DNA of 64,000 bases, from positions 992,001 through 1,056,000 of the forward strand of contig OZ037833.1 of assembly GCA_964035575.1 (NCBI GenBank), read 5' to 3'. Below the pieces are notes generated by a model. The model saw only the letters and a list, made by a program, of their open reading frames with translations. It was not told the origin of the DNA and searched no databases. Source of the DNA: Rhynchopus sp. YZ270_cl-10 (taxonomy: Eukaryota > Euglenozoa > Diplonemea > Diplonemida > Diplonemidae). Position numbers and translations under genes: made by a program. This document shows, piece by piece, positions 23,747 through 35,744 of this stretch (the stretch's first letter is position 1; each line of letters opens with the position of its first letter).

Positions 23747-24707
23747 TTACTGGGGGGGGGGCGAATAAGAGATCAGGGGTGAATAAGAGATCAGGGCCGA
23801 ATAAGAGATCAGGTTGAGATTTTGGGGGTATTTTTTTTTTTTTTTTTTGCATGCAACAGGGTTTTATCTTGAAAAAACATTTTGAAATTTTACCCTGTCT
23901 ACCCGGTCTGGCAAAAAAGTGGTCAAAAAAATTTTTTCGCCTCCGGCGAAAATGTGTTTTTGCTTTTTTTCCCCCAAAAAAAAAATGTACTTCATTGGTC
24001 CCCACCAGTGGAGTCCCCCATACAGGAGGAAGGGAGGGGGTTCGCCCTCTCCCACCATACTACACGCGAATATGACTCTCCTTTTAAGGAGATATGATAT
24101 GGCGATTGCTCAGGCGCGGGCTATGACGGCTGAAGCGATGACTGAGGATGAGTGGTGTGATGCGGCCGACCTGGTGTCAGCTGCATGCACTCTATCGGGG
24201 CTGATCTCGCAGCTCACGATAGAGGTGGCAGAAGGGGAAACGGCGGTGCAACCGCCACATGACGTGACACCGCGGGCCGTAGCGCTTGCGATGTTGGTGC
24301 GAGCAGCAGCAGCGACTTGCACCGAAGACGAGACACCCGGCGCCTGCTTCCCCGCAGGAGCCACAACAACAGCGACCCCCACCATGACGTGCACCACCGG
24401 TGGGAAGGTCAAGACGCCTCACAAGGCGCTGAAGAACAAGCCCCCGCCGCCGCCCCCACCCGACCGTGGGTTGACTGCAGCCAGGAAGCCAGTGCCGCCG
24501 CCGCCGCCCAATCGAGACTGGACGACGACGACCGCCATGAGCATTGCATGGAGTAACTCCGGCATCACTTAGACGCGTGTAGTATAGTGGAGTTCATCTT
24601 CGGGTGTCTACACTAAAACAACCAAGTTTTCAAAAAAAATTTTATTTTTGGCTCGTCCGTTCGCCTAATAAGAGATGCCACATCTCTTATTCGCCCCCCC
24701 CCAGTAA
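23747..24707. mobile_element. 961-bp inverted-repeat element nested in the outer one
   Basis: Left end TTACTGGGGGGGGGGCGAAT followed by AAGAGATC; right end is its inverse, ATCTCTTATTCGCCCCCCCC CAGTAA. At the left the GAATAAGAGATCAGG unit is repeated three times. The interior switches from A/T homopolymers to a GC-rich segment carrying a 166-codon frame (24072-24572), then a reverse copy of the CCGAGG short repeat. The contrast in composition suggests a captured host segment. Confidence 0.7.
24072..24572 (+). CDS. Hypothetical Ala/Thr- and Pro-rich protein inside TIR element
   Basis: A 166-residue frame with an ATG at 24072, the only plus-strand coding candidate with normal codon-like composition. 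Residues 1-85 look helical and Ala-rich (MTEDEWCDAADLVSAACTL, then SQLTIEVAEGE and VALAMLVRAAAATC); the C-terminal part holds two related proline modules (KPPPPPPPDRGLTAARKP and VPPPPPNRDW). I recognise no family. It lies wholly within the nested inverted-repeat element and is much more GC-rich than its surroundings. It could be a gene fragment carried by the element or an element-encoded protein. Its opposite orientation to all host genes fits transposition. Confidence 0.4.
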   Translation: MTLLLRRYDMAIAQARAMTAEAMTEDEWCDAADLVSAACTLSGLISQLTIEVAEGETAVQPPHDVTPRAVALAMLVRAAAATCTEDETPGACFPAGATTTATPTMTCTTGGKVKTPHKALKNKPPPPPPPDRGLTAARKPVPPPPPNRDWTTTTAMSIAWSNSGIT

Positions 24708-25506
24708 AAAAAATCTGAGATTTTTTTTAAAAATGGGTGGGTGAGTGGTGGGGGTATGGCTCGGAGCGTGGCTGCCACACGTGGCAGCCACGTCGAGGTG
24801 TGGCAGGGGGTGTGGCAGGAGGTGGCAACCACGCTGCCGCGATTTCTCCTCGTCAACGTGGCAGGCACCTGCCACACCGTGGCAGCCACAGTCCTGGCCA
24901 TGGTGGGGGTCCACTTTTTACTCCAATCTATCTGGTTCTAGTCCTCCTCATCAACGTCTCGATGGTCTGCTTCAGGGGTGCAATCACGATGACGCATGCA
25001 TCCTCAGAAAGGAGCGGCGCAGTCACTGTTGGTGTGCTAAACAAAGTGGACTTGTAATACAACAACCCTCTCGTGACAGTGTACCTTGGTACATGACCTG
25101 CTGTACCGGTGGACCCCAACCATGCAGTCTTACATCCATTTTGTGGTGATATGTGCTACTCCCGCTACCACTCATCAGCCAGATGAAAGGGGATCATTGC
25201 GAACAGGGACATGAATCCTGTGTGTTGTAGCGTCCGGTTGGGGACCTCTCCCTGAGTCGCTAATTTGGGCGGAACAAAAGGTCAGTTGGCAAAACAGGTA
25301 GGAGGGTTGGTTGGAGACGGCAGATTTGGGGGCCGAGTGGGGGGAGTGGAGGAGTCGTCGTGGTATACTGGTGGTAAAGTAGTGGTATAGTGATGGTATA
25401 GTGATGGTATAGTGGTGGTATAATAGCTCAAAAATATTTAAAAAAGTTAAAAAAAATCCGAAAAATCCGAAATTTAAGGCGGTATAATAGGTCCACTCCC
25501 CCTTTA

Positions 25507-26585
25507 CGCTTTAGGTATAAAAATAAAAAAAAAGGAAAAAGGCTTTTTTTAAAAGATGAAACCCCTGACCCTGCTTAGATCCAAAGGGGTATGGTTGTGT
25601 GGCTGTTTTTGGAAAATAGGTTTTGTGAAAGGGGGAGGAATGGTCTGGTTTTGCGAGCCATTTAGTTTTTTATTTTTGAGTGGAAAATAAAATACGTCTA
25701 GGAATGATGGGAACTGAGACATCGGTATGCTCAATGAGTCTTCTCGTTTTCCGCTTTTTTTTGAAAACTTGGTTGTATTAGTGTAACCACCTCAGAGTGT
25801 GCTTCATTAATCCGCTTTGTGCTTCAACTCTCCACCGTGCTTTAGGGGGATTTTTTTTCGGATTTTTTTGGATGGATGCGATCAACAAACAGAAGAGGGG
25901 GGGGTCGTTTTTTGTATTATTTTCTTTAGGGTTTGCATATGGGATGTGGTGGGCCCTGCAAAATGGGGTGGGGAGTGAACTCAGAAACACCATACAGTGG
26001 TGAAGTAAACGACTTGACTTATGTTTTTTTTTTTTGTGTTTTTTTTTAAATTTACTTCACCGTCGTGCATATCCCATCCACCTATCGAGGAGGAGGGAGA
26101 GAAGCATAGCGGAATTGATAGGCTGCTCATATCCTGTTTTTTGGGGGTGCCCATATTAGCACCTGCCCATATGGGCGTTCCATCTATGAATAGCATAGCT
26201 CATCCTCGGGGTGTCTACACTAATACACACCAAGTTTCTTTCAAAAAAAATAAGGTAGGTAAAAAGGAAAATGGTTGGTTCTCTCTTGGGTTTTTTCTTC
26301 TTTTTTGTGGAGAGATATGGAAAGAACGTACAGCCTCTGTAAGATGAACGAAAACTTAGTCCAAGAACGCTTTTTGATCTTACAGAACAGAAAAAAACAA
26401 AAGATCTATGTTTAAAAAAAAAACTTTGGAAAAGGGTGGGAAGAAAAAAAAAATGGCTGAATACAAAAAGAATCCCGCCCCATCCACCTCTCCCTCCCTC
26501 CCTCTCTATGCACTGTATATCACACACATTTTCATTTATTATACAAAAGGGCCATCTCTTCTCTTGGGTACGATACATCCTCTCT
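25507..26585. other. Intergenic spacer with foldback and short repeats
   Basis: No gene seen. Contains a weak copy of the CCGAGG repeat (25764-25800), a small foldback with GGTGAAGTAAACGAC (about 26000) facing TTTACTTCACCGTCGTG (about 26051-26068), related to the foldback at 62563, and a reverse CCGAGG repeat at 26187-26238. Confidence 0.5.
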
Positions 26586-27155
26586 TTGGTTCTCTCACAA
26601 TCACTACACCCTGTGGCTTCTCAATACCACACCACCTCCCCCTACAGAGACAGTAGGGGTTGTCGCTTCATCGGAACCTCCTCGGATTGGTGTGGTTGGG
26701 ACGCTCTTTACCATGGGAATGCCTGGACGATACATCTTCTCCTCTTTTTTTCTCTCACAATCAATACACCCTATTGGCTTCTCATCATACCACACCATTC
26801 TACAGGAACAATGTTGTCGCTTCATCGGAATATTGACCTAATTTTGCAACCGCGGTCTCGCCACCTTCTTCCGCTTCGGCGATTTAGACTGCCTCCTACT
26901 TTGCGGCATCGTTGCCTGCGATGGTGGTGGCGGCAGGGCCATCTTTGTACCCCCTTTTACAGTGCCTTTTGGTGGCGGTGATTTGGCACCTCCTCGGATT
27001 GGTGTGGTTGGGACGCTCTTTACCATGGGAATGCCTGGACGATACATCTTCTCCTCTTTTTTTTCTCTCACAATCCATACACCCTATGTCTTCTCGATCA
27101 TCATACCACACCATTCTACAGGAACAACGGAGGTTGTCGCTTCATCGGAATTGGC
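26586..27155 (-). repeat. Partial tandem copies of the 3' end of the neighbouring PDZ-protein gene
   Basis: The last coding part and 3' flank of the gene ending at 27156 recur downstream in truncated form. A copy at about 26838-27071 still reads ... TTPIRGGAKSPPPKGTVKGG ... RRQSKSPKRKK and the same terminal RPRLQN stop; it lacks the codons for PVEAGVE. A shorter one (about 26685-26830) keeps only the TTPIRGG end and the flank with CTCTCACAATC. A fragment with only the flank is at 26586-26690. None has a start, so these are non-functional 3' duplicates. Confidence 0.8.
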
Positions 27156-29360
27156 CTAATTTTGCAACCGCGGTCTCGCCACCTTCTTCCGCTTCGGCGA
27201 TTTAGACTGCCTCCTCTCCACCCCAGCTTCTACAGGTCTACTTTGCGGCATCGTTGCCTGCGATGGTGGTGGCGGCAGGGCCATCTTCGTACCCCCTTTT
27301 ACAGTGCCTTTTGGTGGCGGTGCTTTGGCACCTCCTCGGATTGGTGTGGTTGGGGCGCTCTTTGACATCGGAATGCCCGGAGACGACGACCGAGAATGCG
27401 AATGATGTGACGTATAACCCGATGCGGTTCTCTGAGGAGAACCCTGACCCCCCTTTGGCGTACCCTTTGATGGTGGTCCACGCCCCGGGGGGCCTTTCCC
27501 TCCCCCTGCTGGGAGGGTGAAGTAGATGTCAAATGGATCATTGCTGGGCGCCGTTTTGAGGAAATTTTGAACATCATCGTGGGTTCGCACATAGGTTCCG
27601 TCCACCACTGTGATTGTACATCCTTTAGGTACTTTGCCATCTGCTGGGGTATTCGGCCCGACGTCAACGACTTTAGTGTCCGTAAAGATAATGCCAACTG
27701 CTCCGTTTTGCTTGCGAAGGGTTGCACGGATGCCTGCTGTTTTTACTTCTGTATCGTGGTCGTTTTGCGCGTACAGATCACCTAACTCTGTTGAAATCCG
27801 ATATGCCTTACCCTTTTCGTGCTGTCTCTTTATCTTCCCCAACACCCTCCCTGAAGGGGTCGAACACAACACCGCATCCCCTATAGCAAACCTTAACGGA
27901 GGAAACGCCTTTGGCTCTGCAGGCATCATTGGCGTACCGTGCACGGACCCTTCTGAATCCGGTGGAGGTGGTGGTGGAGGGGTTGCTGAAACCGGGGTTT
28001 TCGCGAATGCACCACCTTGTCTAGGCTGGGGAGTATCAGCTGTCGCAAGCGACCCATTTCGTGACGGAGGTTCTTTGTGGCCTTGCCGCAGAGGGGGGCC
28101 TTTAACCTGGGGTGTGGAAGAGGCAGGGGATGCTTCCTCTATGGAATCGAAGTCGTCGTCGTCGTCATCATCTTCATCCGATTCTGCAATGGGGATGGAC
28201 GGTGCAGTCATAGGGGTGTATGCTTCGGAAGGTAGCGGAGTGGTTTGGCTCTGAGGGGGTTGTGACTGTTGTGACGGTGGTTCTGGAGAAGGTACCGTTT
28301 TTTCTAGGATAGGGTCCGCAGACTCCTCATCCCACATAGAGGGGAGCTGTGCCGCGTCGAAGTCGACCCCTTTCGCAGCGCGCTTTCGTTTGACGGCTGG
28401 TGTAGTGTCTGTCGGATATGCGTTGCCGTGTAACCGTTTATATGTTTCACTTTGCTTGCTGGAGGTACTAAATTTTGTCGTAGGAGCACTCCGCTGGTCG
28501 TTTCCTGCCTGTCTTCTGGTGTCCCCACCTCTCTCAAAAAGTTTCTGATGAAATCCGGTACTACACGTTTTCCGTTTTGGTGTTGCTTCCTCTTGAAACG
28601 CTGCAACCTGCGGTGCCGCACTCAACCTCTCCACTACCCCTCGTCTCCGAGGTGTCATACTCCTTGCATATTCAGAAATCTTTGGCACAAAGCGGTATTC
28701 CTCCTCCTCAGGGTGTTGTTGTATGTGCTGTCTCCCCCGTGTACTCCGTGGTGTACGTCGTCCGATGGATCGAGACCTCCCAATGTCAGGGGTAAAAGCG
28801 TTTGGAGATGCCATCATCTGCCGGTCAATCCCTTCGAGGATGTAACGTCCCTGGTGTGACGCCGCTTCCCTTCTGGACTGCGCCTTCTGTGCGGATTCGT
28901 AGAGATGCACCCAAGGGTCGTGATGCGGGGTGCCACCTACCCCGCTTGCCCCTCCTCCTCGTGTCGCGGCGTCAATCAAATCCAGAGCATCGTCTTGAGT
29001 CATGCGTTCCAAGCCGCCTTTTAGAGTCGGGGTGTACATTGCGCTTCGTGTTCGAGATCCTCTTCGCGGTAGGGAGCGGGAGCGTGAGCGAGATCGTGAG
29101 GTGTAACGGCGTGGTGTTCGTCGTCCTTGAGAGACCGGATAGTCGTCATATCGAGCCAATTCATAGTCACAACCACTGTCCGGTGTGTCATAGGCATGAC
29201 GCATGCTGCTTTCCAAGCCACCAAGAGAGTCGGGTGTGTTCACCACCCCATCGTGGTGGTGGTGGTGGTGGCTGCTGTACTGCCGCGCAGACCTCCCTCC
29301 TGAAGTCCTATTATTAAACGGACTCCCCACACGCGATCGATGTGGGGTTCGGGAAGCCAT
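27156..29360 (-). CDS. Disordered Arg/Ser- and Pro-rich protein with PDZ-like domain
   Basis: A 734-residue single-exon protein. The N-terminal half is basic and Ser/Arg-rich (RSRSRSRSLPRRGSRTRS, a His run, repeated TPDS/TPR phosphosite-like motifs). Around residues 225-260 is EEYRFVPKISEYARSM ... GVVERLS, a motif seen in many kinetoplastid cytoskeletal or basal-body proteins. A polyacidic tract lies near 415. Residues ~525-575 read like a small beta-barrel (FAIGDAVLCSTPSGRVLGKI), then ~575-645 like a PDZ domain (GAVGIIF ... VDVGPNTPADGKVPKGCTI ... HDDVQNFL). The C-terminus is Gly/Pro/Lys-rich. The start at 29360 was preferred over an upstream in-frame ATG because TTATTTTCACAG, a good trans-splice acceptor, lies between them. 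Probable scaffold; partner unknown. Confidence 0.75.
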   Translation of the reverse strand: MASRTPHRSRVGSPFNNRTSGGRSARQYSSHHHHHHDGVVNTPDSLGGLESSMRHAYDTPDSGCDYELARYDDYPVSQGRRTPRRYTSRSRSRSRSLPRRGSRTRSAMYTPTLKGGLERMTQDDALDLIDAATRGGGASGVGGTPHHDPWVHLYESAQKAQSRREAASHQGRYILEGIDRQMMASPNAFTPDIGRSRSIGRRTPRSTRGRQHIQQHPEEEEYRFVPKISEYARSMTPRRRGVVERLSAAPQVAAFQEEATPKRKTCSTGFHQKLFERGGDTRRQAGNDQRSAPTTKFSTSSKQSETYKRLHGNAYPTDTTPAVKRKRAAKGVDFDAAQLPSMWDEESADPILEKTVPSPEPPSQQSQPPQSQTTPLPSEAYTPMTAPSIPIAESDEDDDDDDDFDSIEEASPASSTPQVKGPPLRQGHKEPPSRNGSLATADTPQPRQGGAFAKTPVSATPPPPPPPDSEGSVHGTPMMPAEPKAFPPLRFAIGDAVLCSTPSGRVLGKIKRQHEKGKAYRISTELGDLYAQNDHDTEVKTAGIRATLRKQNGAVGIIFTDTKVVDVGPNTPADGKVPKGCTITVVDGTYVRTHDDVQNFLKTAPSNDPFDIYFTLPAGGGKGPPGRGPPSKGTPKGGQGSPQRTASGYTSHHSHSRSSSPGIPMSKSAPTTPIRGGAKAPPPKGTVKGGTKMALPPPPSQATMPQSRPVEAGVERRQSKSPKRKKVARPRLQN

Positions 29361-29645
29361 TTCTCCCCCCCAACTCTGTGAAAATAACTTTAAATTTGAG
29401 GATATTACGACGGATAAGTAGGGGGGCCTATGCACCGGCTATTCCTTCATTTGGCTCGGAAAATTTGGCGCCTTTCGGCAAAAAAACCCAATAATATGTG
29501 AAACTACCCTGTATTCCACACCAAAAATCACTTTCCGCCGGGTTTCAGGCACTTTGGAGCCATTTTTCGACCTTTAGATGCAAAAACATCAAAAAATAGA
29601 GCAAAATGGCTTACAGCGCCACATAAACCGTACAGTTCCTCAAGG

Positions 29646-32600
29646 AATAGTACCAGAATTTTACTTCCTGGGTAGGCAACTAGTGAACATCCTCCCAAAA
29701 GTGCCCAAATTTTACTTCCTGGGTAGGTGACCACTGAACATCGTCCCAAAAGTACCCAAATTTTACTTCCTGGGTAGGTGACCACTGAACATCGTCCCAA
29801 AAGTACCCAAATTTTACTTCCTGGGTAGGTGACCACTGAACATCCTCCCAAAAGTACCCAAATTTTACTTCCTGGGTAGGCGACTAATGAACATCCTCCC
29901 AAAAGTACCCAAATTTTACTTCCTGGGTAGGTGACCACTGAACATCCTCCCAAAAGTACCCAAATTTTACTTCCTGGGTAGGTGACCACTGAACATCCTC
30001 CCAAAAGTACCCAAATTTTACTTCCTGGGTAGGTGACCACTGAACATCCTCCCAAAAGTGCCCAAATTTTACTTCCTGGGTAGGTGACCACTGAACACCC
30101 TCCCAAAAGTACCCAAATTTTACTTCCTGGGTAGGTGACTAATGAACATCCTCCCAAAAGTACCCAAATTTTACTTCCTGGGTAGGTAACTAGTGAACAT
30201 CCTCCCAAAAGTACCCAAATTTTACTTCCTGGGTAGGTGACTAATGAACATCCTCCCAAAAGTGCCCAAATTTTACTTCCTGGGTAGGTGACTAGTGAAC
30301 ATCCTCCCAAAAGTACCCAAATTTTACTTCCTGGGTAGGTGACTAGTGAACATCCTCCCAAAAGTACCCAAATTTTACTTCCTGGGTAGGTGACTAGTGA
30401 ACATCCTCCCAAAAGTACCCAAATTTTACTTCCTGGGTAGGTGACCACTGAACACCCTCCCAAAAGTACCCAAATTTTACTTCCTGGGTAGGTGACTAAT
30501 GAACATCCTCCCAAAAGTACCCAAATTTTACTTCCTGGGTAGGTGACTAGTGAACATCCTCCCAAAAGTACCCAAATTTTACTTCCTGGGTAGGTGACTA
30601 GTGAACATCCTCCCAAAAGTACCCAAATTTTACTTCCTGGGTAGGTGACTAGTGAACATCCTCCCAAAAGTACCCAAATTTTACTTCCTGGGTAGGCGAC
30701 TAATGAACATCCTCCCAAAAGTACCCAAATTTTACTTCCTGGGTAGGTGACCACTGAACACCCTCCCAAAAGTACCCAAATTTTACTTCCTGGGTAGGTG
30801 ACTAATGAACATCCTCCCAAAAGTGCCCAAATTTTACTTCCTGGGTAGGTGACCACTGAACACCCTCCCAAAAGTACCCAAATTTTACTTCCTGGGTAGG
30901 TGACCACTGAACATCCTCCCAAAAGTACCCAAATTTTACTTCCTGGGTAGGCGACTAATGAACATCCTCCCAAAAGTACCCAAATTTTACTTCCTGGGTA
31001 GGTGACCACTGAACACCCTCCCAAAAGTACCCAAATTTTACTTCCTGGGTAGGCGACTAATGAACATCCTCCCAAAAGTGCCCAAATTTTACTTCCTGGG
31101 TAGGTGACCACTGAACATCCTCCCAAAAGTACCCAAATTTTACTTCCTGGGTAGGCGACTAATGAACATCCTCCCAAAAGTACCCAAATTTTACTTCCTG
31201 GGTAGGTGACCACTGAACATCCTCCCAAAAGTACCCAAATTTTACTTCCTGGGTAGGCGACTAATGAACATCCTCCCAAAAGTACCCAAATTTTACTTCC
31301 TGGGTAGGTGACTAGTGAACATCCTCCCAAAAGTACCCAAATTTTACTTCCTGGGTAGGTGACTAGTGAACATCCTCCCAAAAGTACCCAAATTTTACTT
31401 CCTGGGTAGGTGACTAGTGAACATCCTCCCAAAAGTACCCAAATTTTACTTCCTGGGTAGGCGACTAATGAACATCCTCCCAAAAGTGCCCAAATTTTAC
31501 TTCCTGGGTAGGTGACCACTGAACATCCTCCCAAAAGTGCCCAAATTTTACTTCCTGGGTAGGTGACCACTGAACATCCTCCCAAAAGTACCCAAATTTT
31601 ACTTCCTGGGTAGGCGACTAATGAACATCCTCCCAAAAGTGCCCAAATTTTACTTCCTGGGTAGGTGACCACTGAACATCCTCCCAAAAGTACCCAAATT
31701 TTACTTCCTGGGTAGGTGACCACTGAACACCCTCCCAAAAGTACCCAAATTTTACTTCCTGGGTAGGCGACTAATGAACATCCTCCCAAAAGTGCCCAAA
31801 TTTTACTTCCTGGGTAGGTGACCACTGAACATCCTCCCAAAAGTACCCAAATTTTACTTCCTGGGTAGGTGACCACTGAACACCCTCCCAAAAGTACCCA
31901 AATTTTACTTCCTGGGTAGGCGACTAATGAACATCCTCCCAAAAGTACCCAAATTTTACTTCCTGGGTAGGTGACTAGTGAACATCCTCCCAAAAGTACC
32001 CAAATTTTACTTCCTGGGTAGGTGACCACTGAACACCCTCCCAAAAGTACCCAAATTTTACTTCCTGGGTAGGCGACTAATGAACATCCTCCCAAAAGTG
32101 CCCAAATTTTACTTCCTGGGTAGGTGACCACTGAACATCCTCCCAAAAGTGCCCAAATTTTACTTCCTGGGTAGGCGACTAATGAACATCCTCCCAAAAG
32201 TGCCCAAATTTTACTTCCTGGGTAGGCGACTAATGAACATCCTCCCAAAAGTACCCAAATTTTACTTCCTGGGTAGGTGACCACTGAACACCCTCCCAAA
32301 AGTACCCAAATTTTACTTCCTGGGTAGGCGACTAATGAACATCCTCCCAAAAGTGCCCAAATTTTACTTCCTGGGTAGGTGACCACTGAACATCCTCCCA
32401 AAAGTACCCAAATTTTACTTCCTGGGTAGGCGACTAATGAACATCCTCCCAAAAGTGCCCAAATTTTACTTCCTGGGTAGGTGACCACTGAACACCCTCC
32501 CAAAAGTACCCAAATTTTACTTCCTGGGTAGGCGACTAATGAACATCCTCCCAAAAGTGCCCAAATTTTACTTCCTGGGTAGGTGACCACTGAACATCCT

Positions 32601-34115
32601 CCCAAAAGTACCCAAATTTTACTTCCTGGGTAGGCGACTAATGAACATCCTCCCAAAAGTACCCAAATTTTACTTCCTGGGTAGGTGACTAGTGAACATC
32701 CTCCCAAAAGTACCCAAATTTTACTTCCTGGGTAGGTGACTAGTGAACATCCTCCCAAAAGTACCCAAATTTTACTTCCTGGGTAGGCGACTAATGAACA
32801 TCCTCCCAAAAGTGCCCAAATTTTACTTCCTGGGTAGGTGACCACTGAACATCCTCCCAAAAGTGCCCAAATTTTACTTCCTGGGTAGGTGACCACTGAA
32901 CATCCTCCCAAAAGTACCCAAATTTTACTTCCTGGGTAGGCGACTAATGAACATCCTCCCAAAAGTGCCCAAATTTTACTTCCTGGGTAGGTGACCACTG
33001 AACATCCTCCCAAAAGTACCCAAATTTTACTTCCTGGGTAGGTGACCACTGAACACCCTCCCAAAAGTACCCAAATTTTACTTCCTGGGTAGGCGACTAA
33101 TGAACATCCTCCCAAAAGTGCCCAAATTTTACTTCCTGGGTAGGTGACCACTGAACATCCTCCCAAAAGTACCCAAATTTTACTTCCTGGGTAGGTGACC
33201 ACTGAACACCCTCCCAAAAGTACCCAAATTTTACTTCCTGGGTAGGCGACTAATGAACATCCTCCCAAAAGTACCCAAATTTTACTTCCTGGGTAGGTGA
33301 CTAGTGAACATCCTCCCAAAAGTACCCAAATTTTACTTCCTGGGTAGGTGACCACTGAACACCCTCCCAAAAGTACCCAAATTTTACTTCCTGGGTAGGC
33401 GACTAATGAACATCCTCCCAAAAGTGCCCAAATTTTACTTCCTGGGTAGGTGACCACTGAACATCCTCCCAAAAGTGCCCAAATTTTACTTCCTGGGTAG
33501 GCGACTAATGAACATCCTCCCAAAAGTGCCCAAATTTTACTTCCTGGGTAGGCGACTAATGAACATCCTCCCAAAAGTACCCAAATTTTACTTCCTGGGT
33601 AGGTGACCACTGAACACCCTCCCAAAAGTACCCAAATTTTACTTCCTGGGTAGGCGACTAATGAACATCCTCCCAAAAGTGCCCAAATTTTACTTCCTGG
33701 GTAGGTGACCACTGAACATCCTCCCAAAAGTACCCAAATTTTACTTCCTGGGTAGGCGACTAATGAACATCCTCCCAAAAGTGCCCAAATTTTACTTCCT
33801 GGGTAGGTGACCACTGAACACCCTCCCAAAAGTACCCAAATTTTACTTCCTGGGTAGGTGACCACTGAACATCCTCCCAAAAGTACCCAAATTTTACTTC
33901 CTGGGTAGGTGACTAATGAACATCCTCCCAAAAGTACCCAAATTTTACTTCCTGGGTAGGTGACCACTGAACACCCTCCCAAAAGTACCCAAATTTTACT
34001 TCCTGGGTAGGTGACCACTGAACATCCTCCCAAAAGTACCCAAATTTTACTTCCTGGGTAGGTGACTAATGAACATCCTCCCAAAAGTACCCAAATTTTA
34101 CTTCCTGGGTAGGCG
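29646..34115. repeat. 51-bp satellite array, subfamily A (~88 units)
   Basis: Unit of 51 bp with core ACTTCCTGGGTAGGTGAC and CATCCTCCCAAAAGTACCC. Variants are mainly GTGAC CACTG / GCGACTAATG / GTGACTAGTG and GTACCC / GTGCCC. Because 51 is a multiple of three, one minus-strand frame stays open throughout (17-residue unit YPGSKIWVLLGGCSLVT). No in-frame ATG precedes or lies in the array, and most unit differences change amino acids, so I read it as satellite DNA and not a gene. Segment ~31340-32515 recurs at +1326 bp (26 units), a higher-order repeat. Confidence 0.95.
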
Positions 34116-35744
34116 ACTTGTGAACATCCTCTGAAAAGTACCAGAAATTTACTTTTTGAGTAGGCGACTTGTGCACATCCTCTGAAAAGTACCAGAATTT
34201 TACTTTTTGAGTAGGCGACTTGTGAACATCTTCTGAAAAGTACCAGAATTTTACTTTTTGAGTAGGCGACTTGTGAACATCTTCTGAAAAGTACCAGAAA
34301 TTTACTTTTTGAGTAGGCGACTTGTGAACATCTTCTGAAAAGTACCAGAACTTTACTTTTTGAGTAGGCGACTTGTGAACATCTTCTGAAAAGTACCAGA
34401 AATTTACTTTTTGAGTAGGCGACTTGTGAACATCCTCTGAAAAGTACCAGAATTTTACTTTTTGAGTGGGGGACTTGTGAACATCCTCTGAAAAGTACCA
34501 GAATTTTACTTTTTGAGTAGGCGACTTGTGAACATCTTCTGAAAAGTACCAGAAATTTACTTTTTGAGTAGGCGACTTGTGAACATCCTCTGAAAAGTAC
34601 CAGAATTTTACTTTTTGAGTAGGCGACTTGTGAACATCTTCTGAAAAGTACCAGAAATTTACTTTTTGAGTAGGCGACTTGTGCACATCCTCTGAAAAGT
34701 ACCAGAATTTTACTTTTTGAGTGGGGGACTTGTGAACATCCTCTGAAAAGTGCCAGAATTTTACTTTTTGAGTAGGCGACTTGTGAACATCCTCTGAAAA
34801 GTACCAGAATTTTACTTTTTGAGTAGGCGACTTGTGAACATCCTCTGAAAAGTACCAGAAATTTACTTTTTGAGTAGGCGACTTGTGCACATCCTCTGAA
34901 AAGTGCCAGAATTTTACTTTTTGAGTAGGCGACTTGTGAACATCTTCTGAAAAGTACCAGAAATTTACTTTTTGAGTAGGCGACTTGTGAACATCCTCTG
35001 AAAAGTACCAGAATTTTACTTTTTGAATAGGCGACTTGTGAACATCCTCTGAAAAGTGCCAGAATTTTACTTTTTGAGTAGGCGACTTGTGCACATCCTC
35101 TGAAAAGTACCAGAATTTTACTTTTTGAGTGGGGGACTTGTGAACATCCTCTGAAAAGTGCCAGAATTTTACTTTTTGAGTAGGCGACTTGTGAACATCC
35201 TCTGAAAAGTACCAGAATTTTACTTTTTGAATAGGCGACTTGTGAACATCCTCTGAAAAGTGCCAGAATTTTACTTTTTGAGTAGGCGACTTGTGAACAT
35301 CCTCTGAAAAGTACCAGAATTTTACTTTTTGAGTGGGCGACTTGTGAACATCCTCTGAAAAGTACCAGAATTTTACTTTTTGAGTAGGCGACTTGTGAAC
35401 ATCCTCTGAAAAGTACCAGAAATTTACTTTTTGAGTAGGCGACTTGTGAACATCTTCTGAAAAGTACCAGAATTTTACTTTTTGAGTGGGGGACTTGTGA
35501 ACATCCTCTGAAAAGTGCCAGAATTTTACTTTTTGAGTAGGCGACTTGTGAACATCCTCTGAAAAGTACCAGAATTTTACTTTTTGAGTGGGGGACTTGT
35601 GAACATCCTCTGAAAAGTACCAGAATTTTACTTTTTGAGTAGGCGACTTGTGCACATCCTCTGAAAAGTGCCAGAATTTTACTTTTTGAGTAGGCGACTT
35701 GTGAACATCTTCTGAAAAGTACCAGAATTTTACTTTTTGAGTAG
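34116..35744. repeat. 51-bp satellite array, subfamily B (~32 units)
   Basis: Same length and alignable to subfamily A but with core ACTTTTTGAGTAGGCGAC and CATCCTCTGAAAAGTACCAG. Two minus-strand frames are open through it (units YSKSKILVLFRGCSQVA and HKSPTQKVKFWYFSEDV). The switch from A to B is abrupt at 34116. At the far left of array A (29646) the first unit is a hybrid with the B-type GTACCAGAATTTT start. Flanks: left 29440-29645 and right 35745-36143 are A/T-rich and hold nothing else recognisable. Confidence 0.95.

Larger units (their letters stand above)
23661..25506. mobile_element. 1.85-kb TIR element (outer)
   Basis: Inverted ends TAAAGGGGGAGTGGACCTAT continuing TATACCG at 23661 and 25506. 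Just inside the left end the ACCTATTATACCGG segment is repeated directly and as a palindrome. The element contains a second, complete inverted-repeat element (23747-24707) and, to its right, GTGGCAGCCAC palindromes (24760-24890) and a TGGTATAG minisatellite (25365-25430). No transposase is visible, so it is non-autonomous or a composite of nested insertions. Confidence 0.75.
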
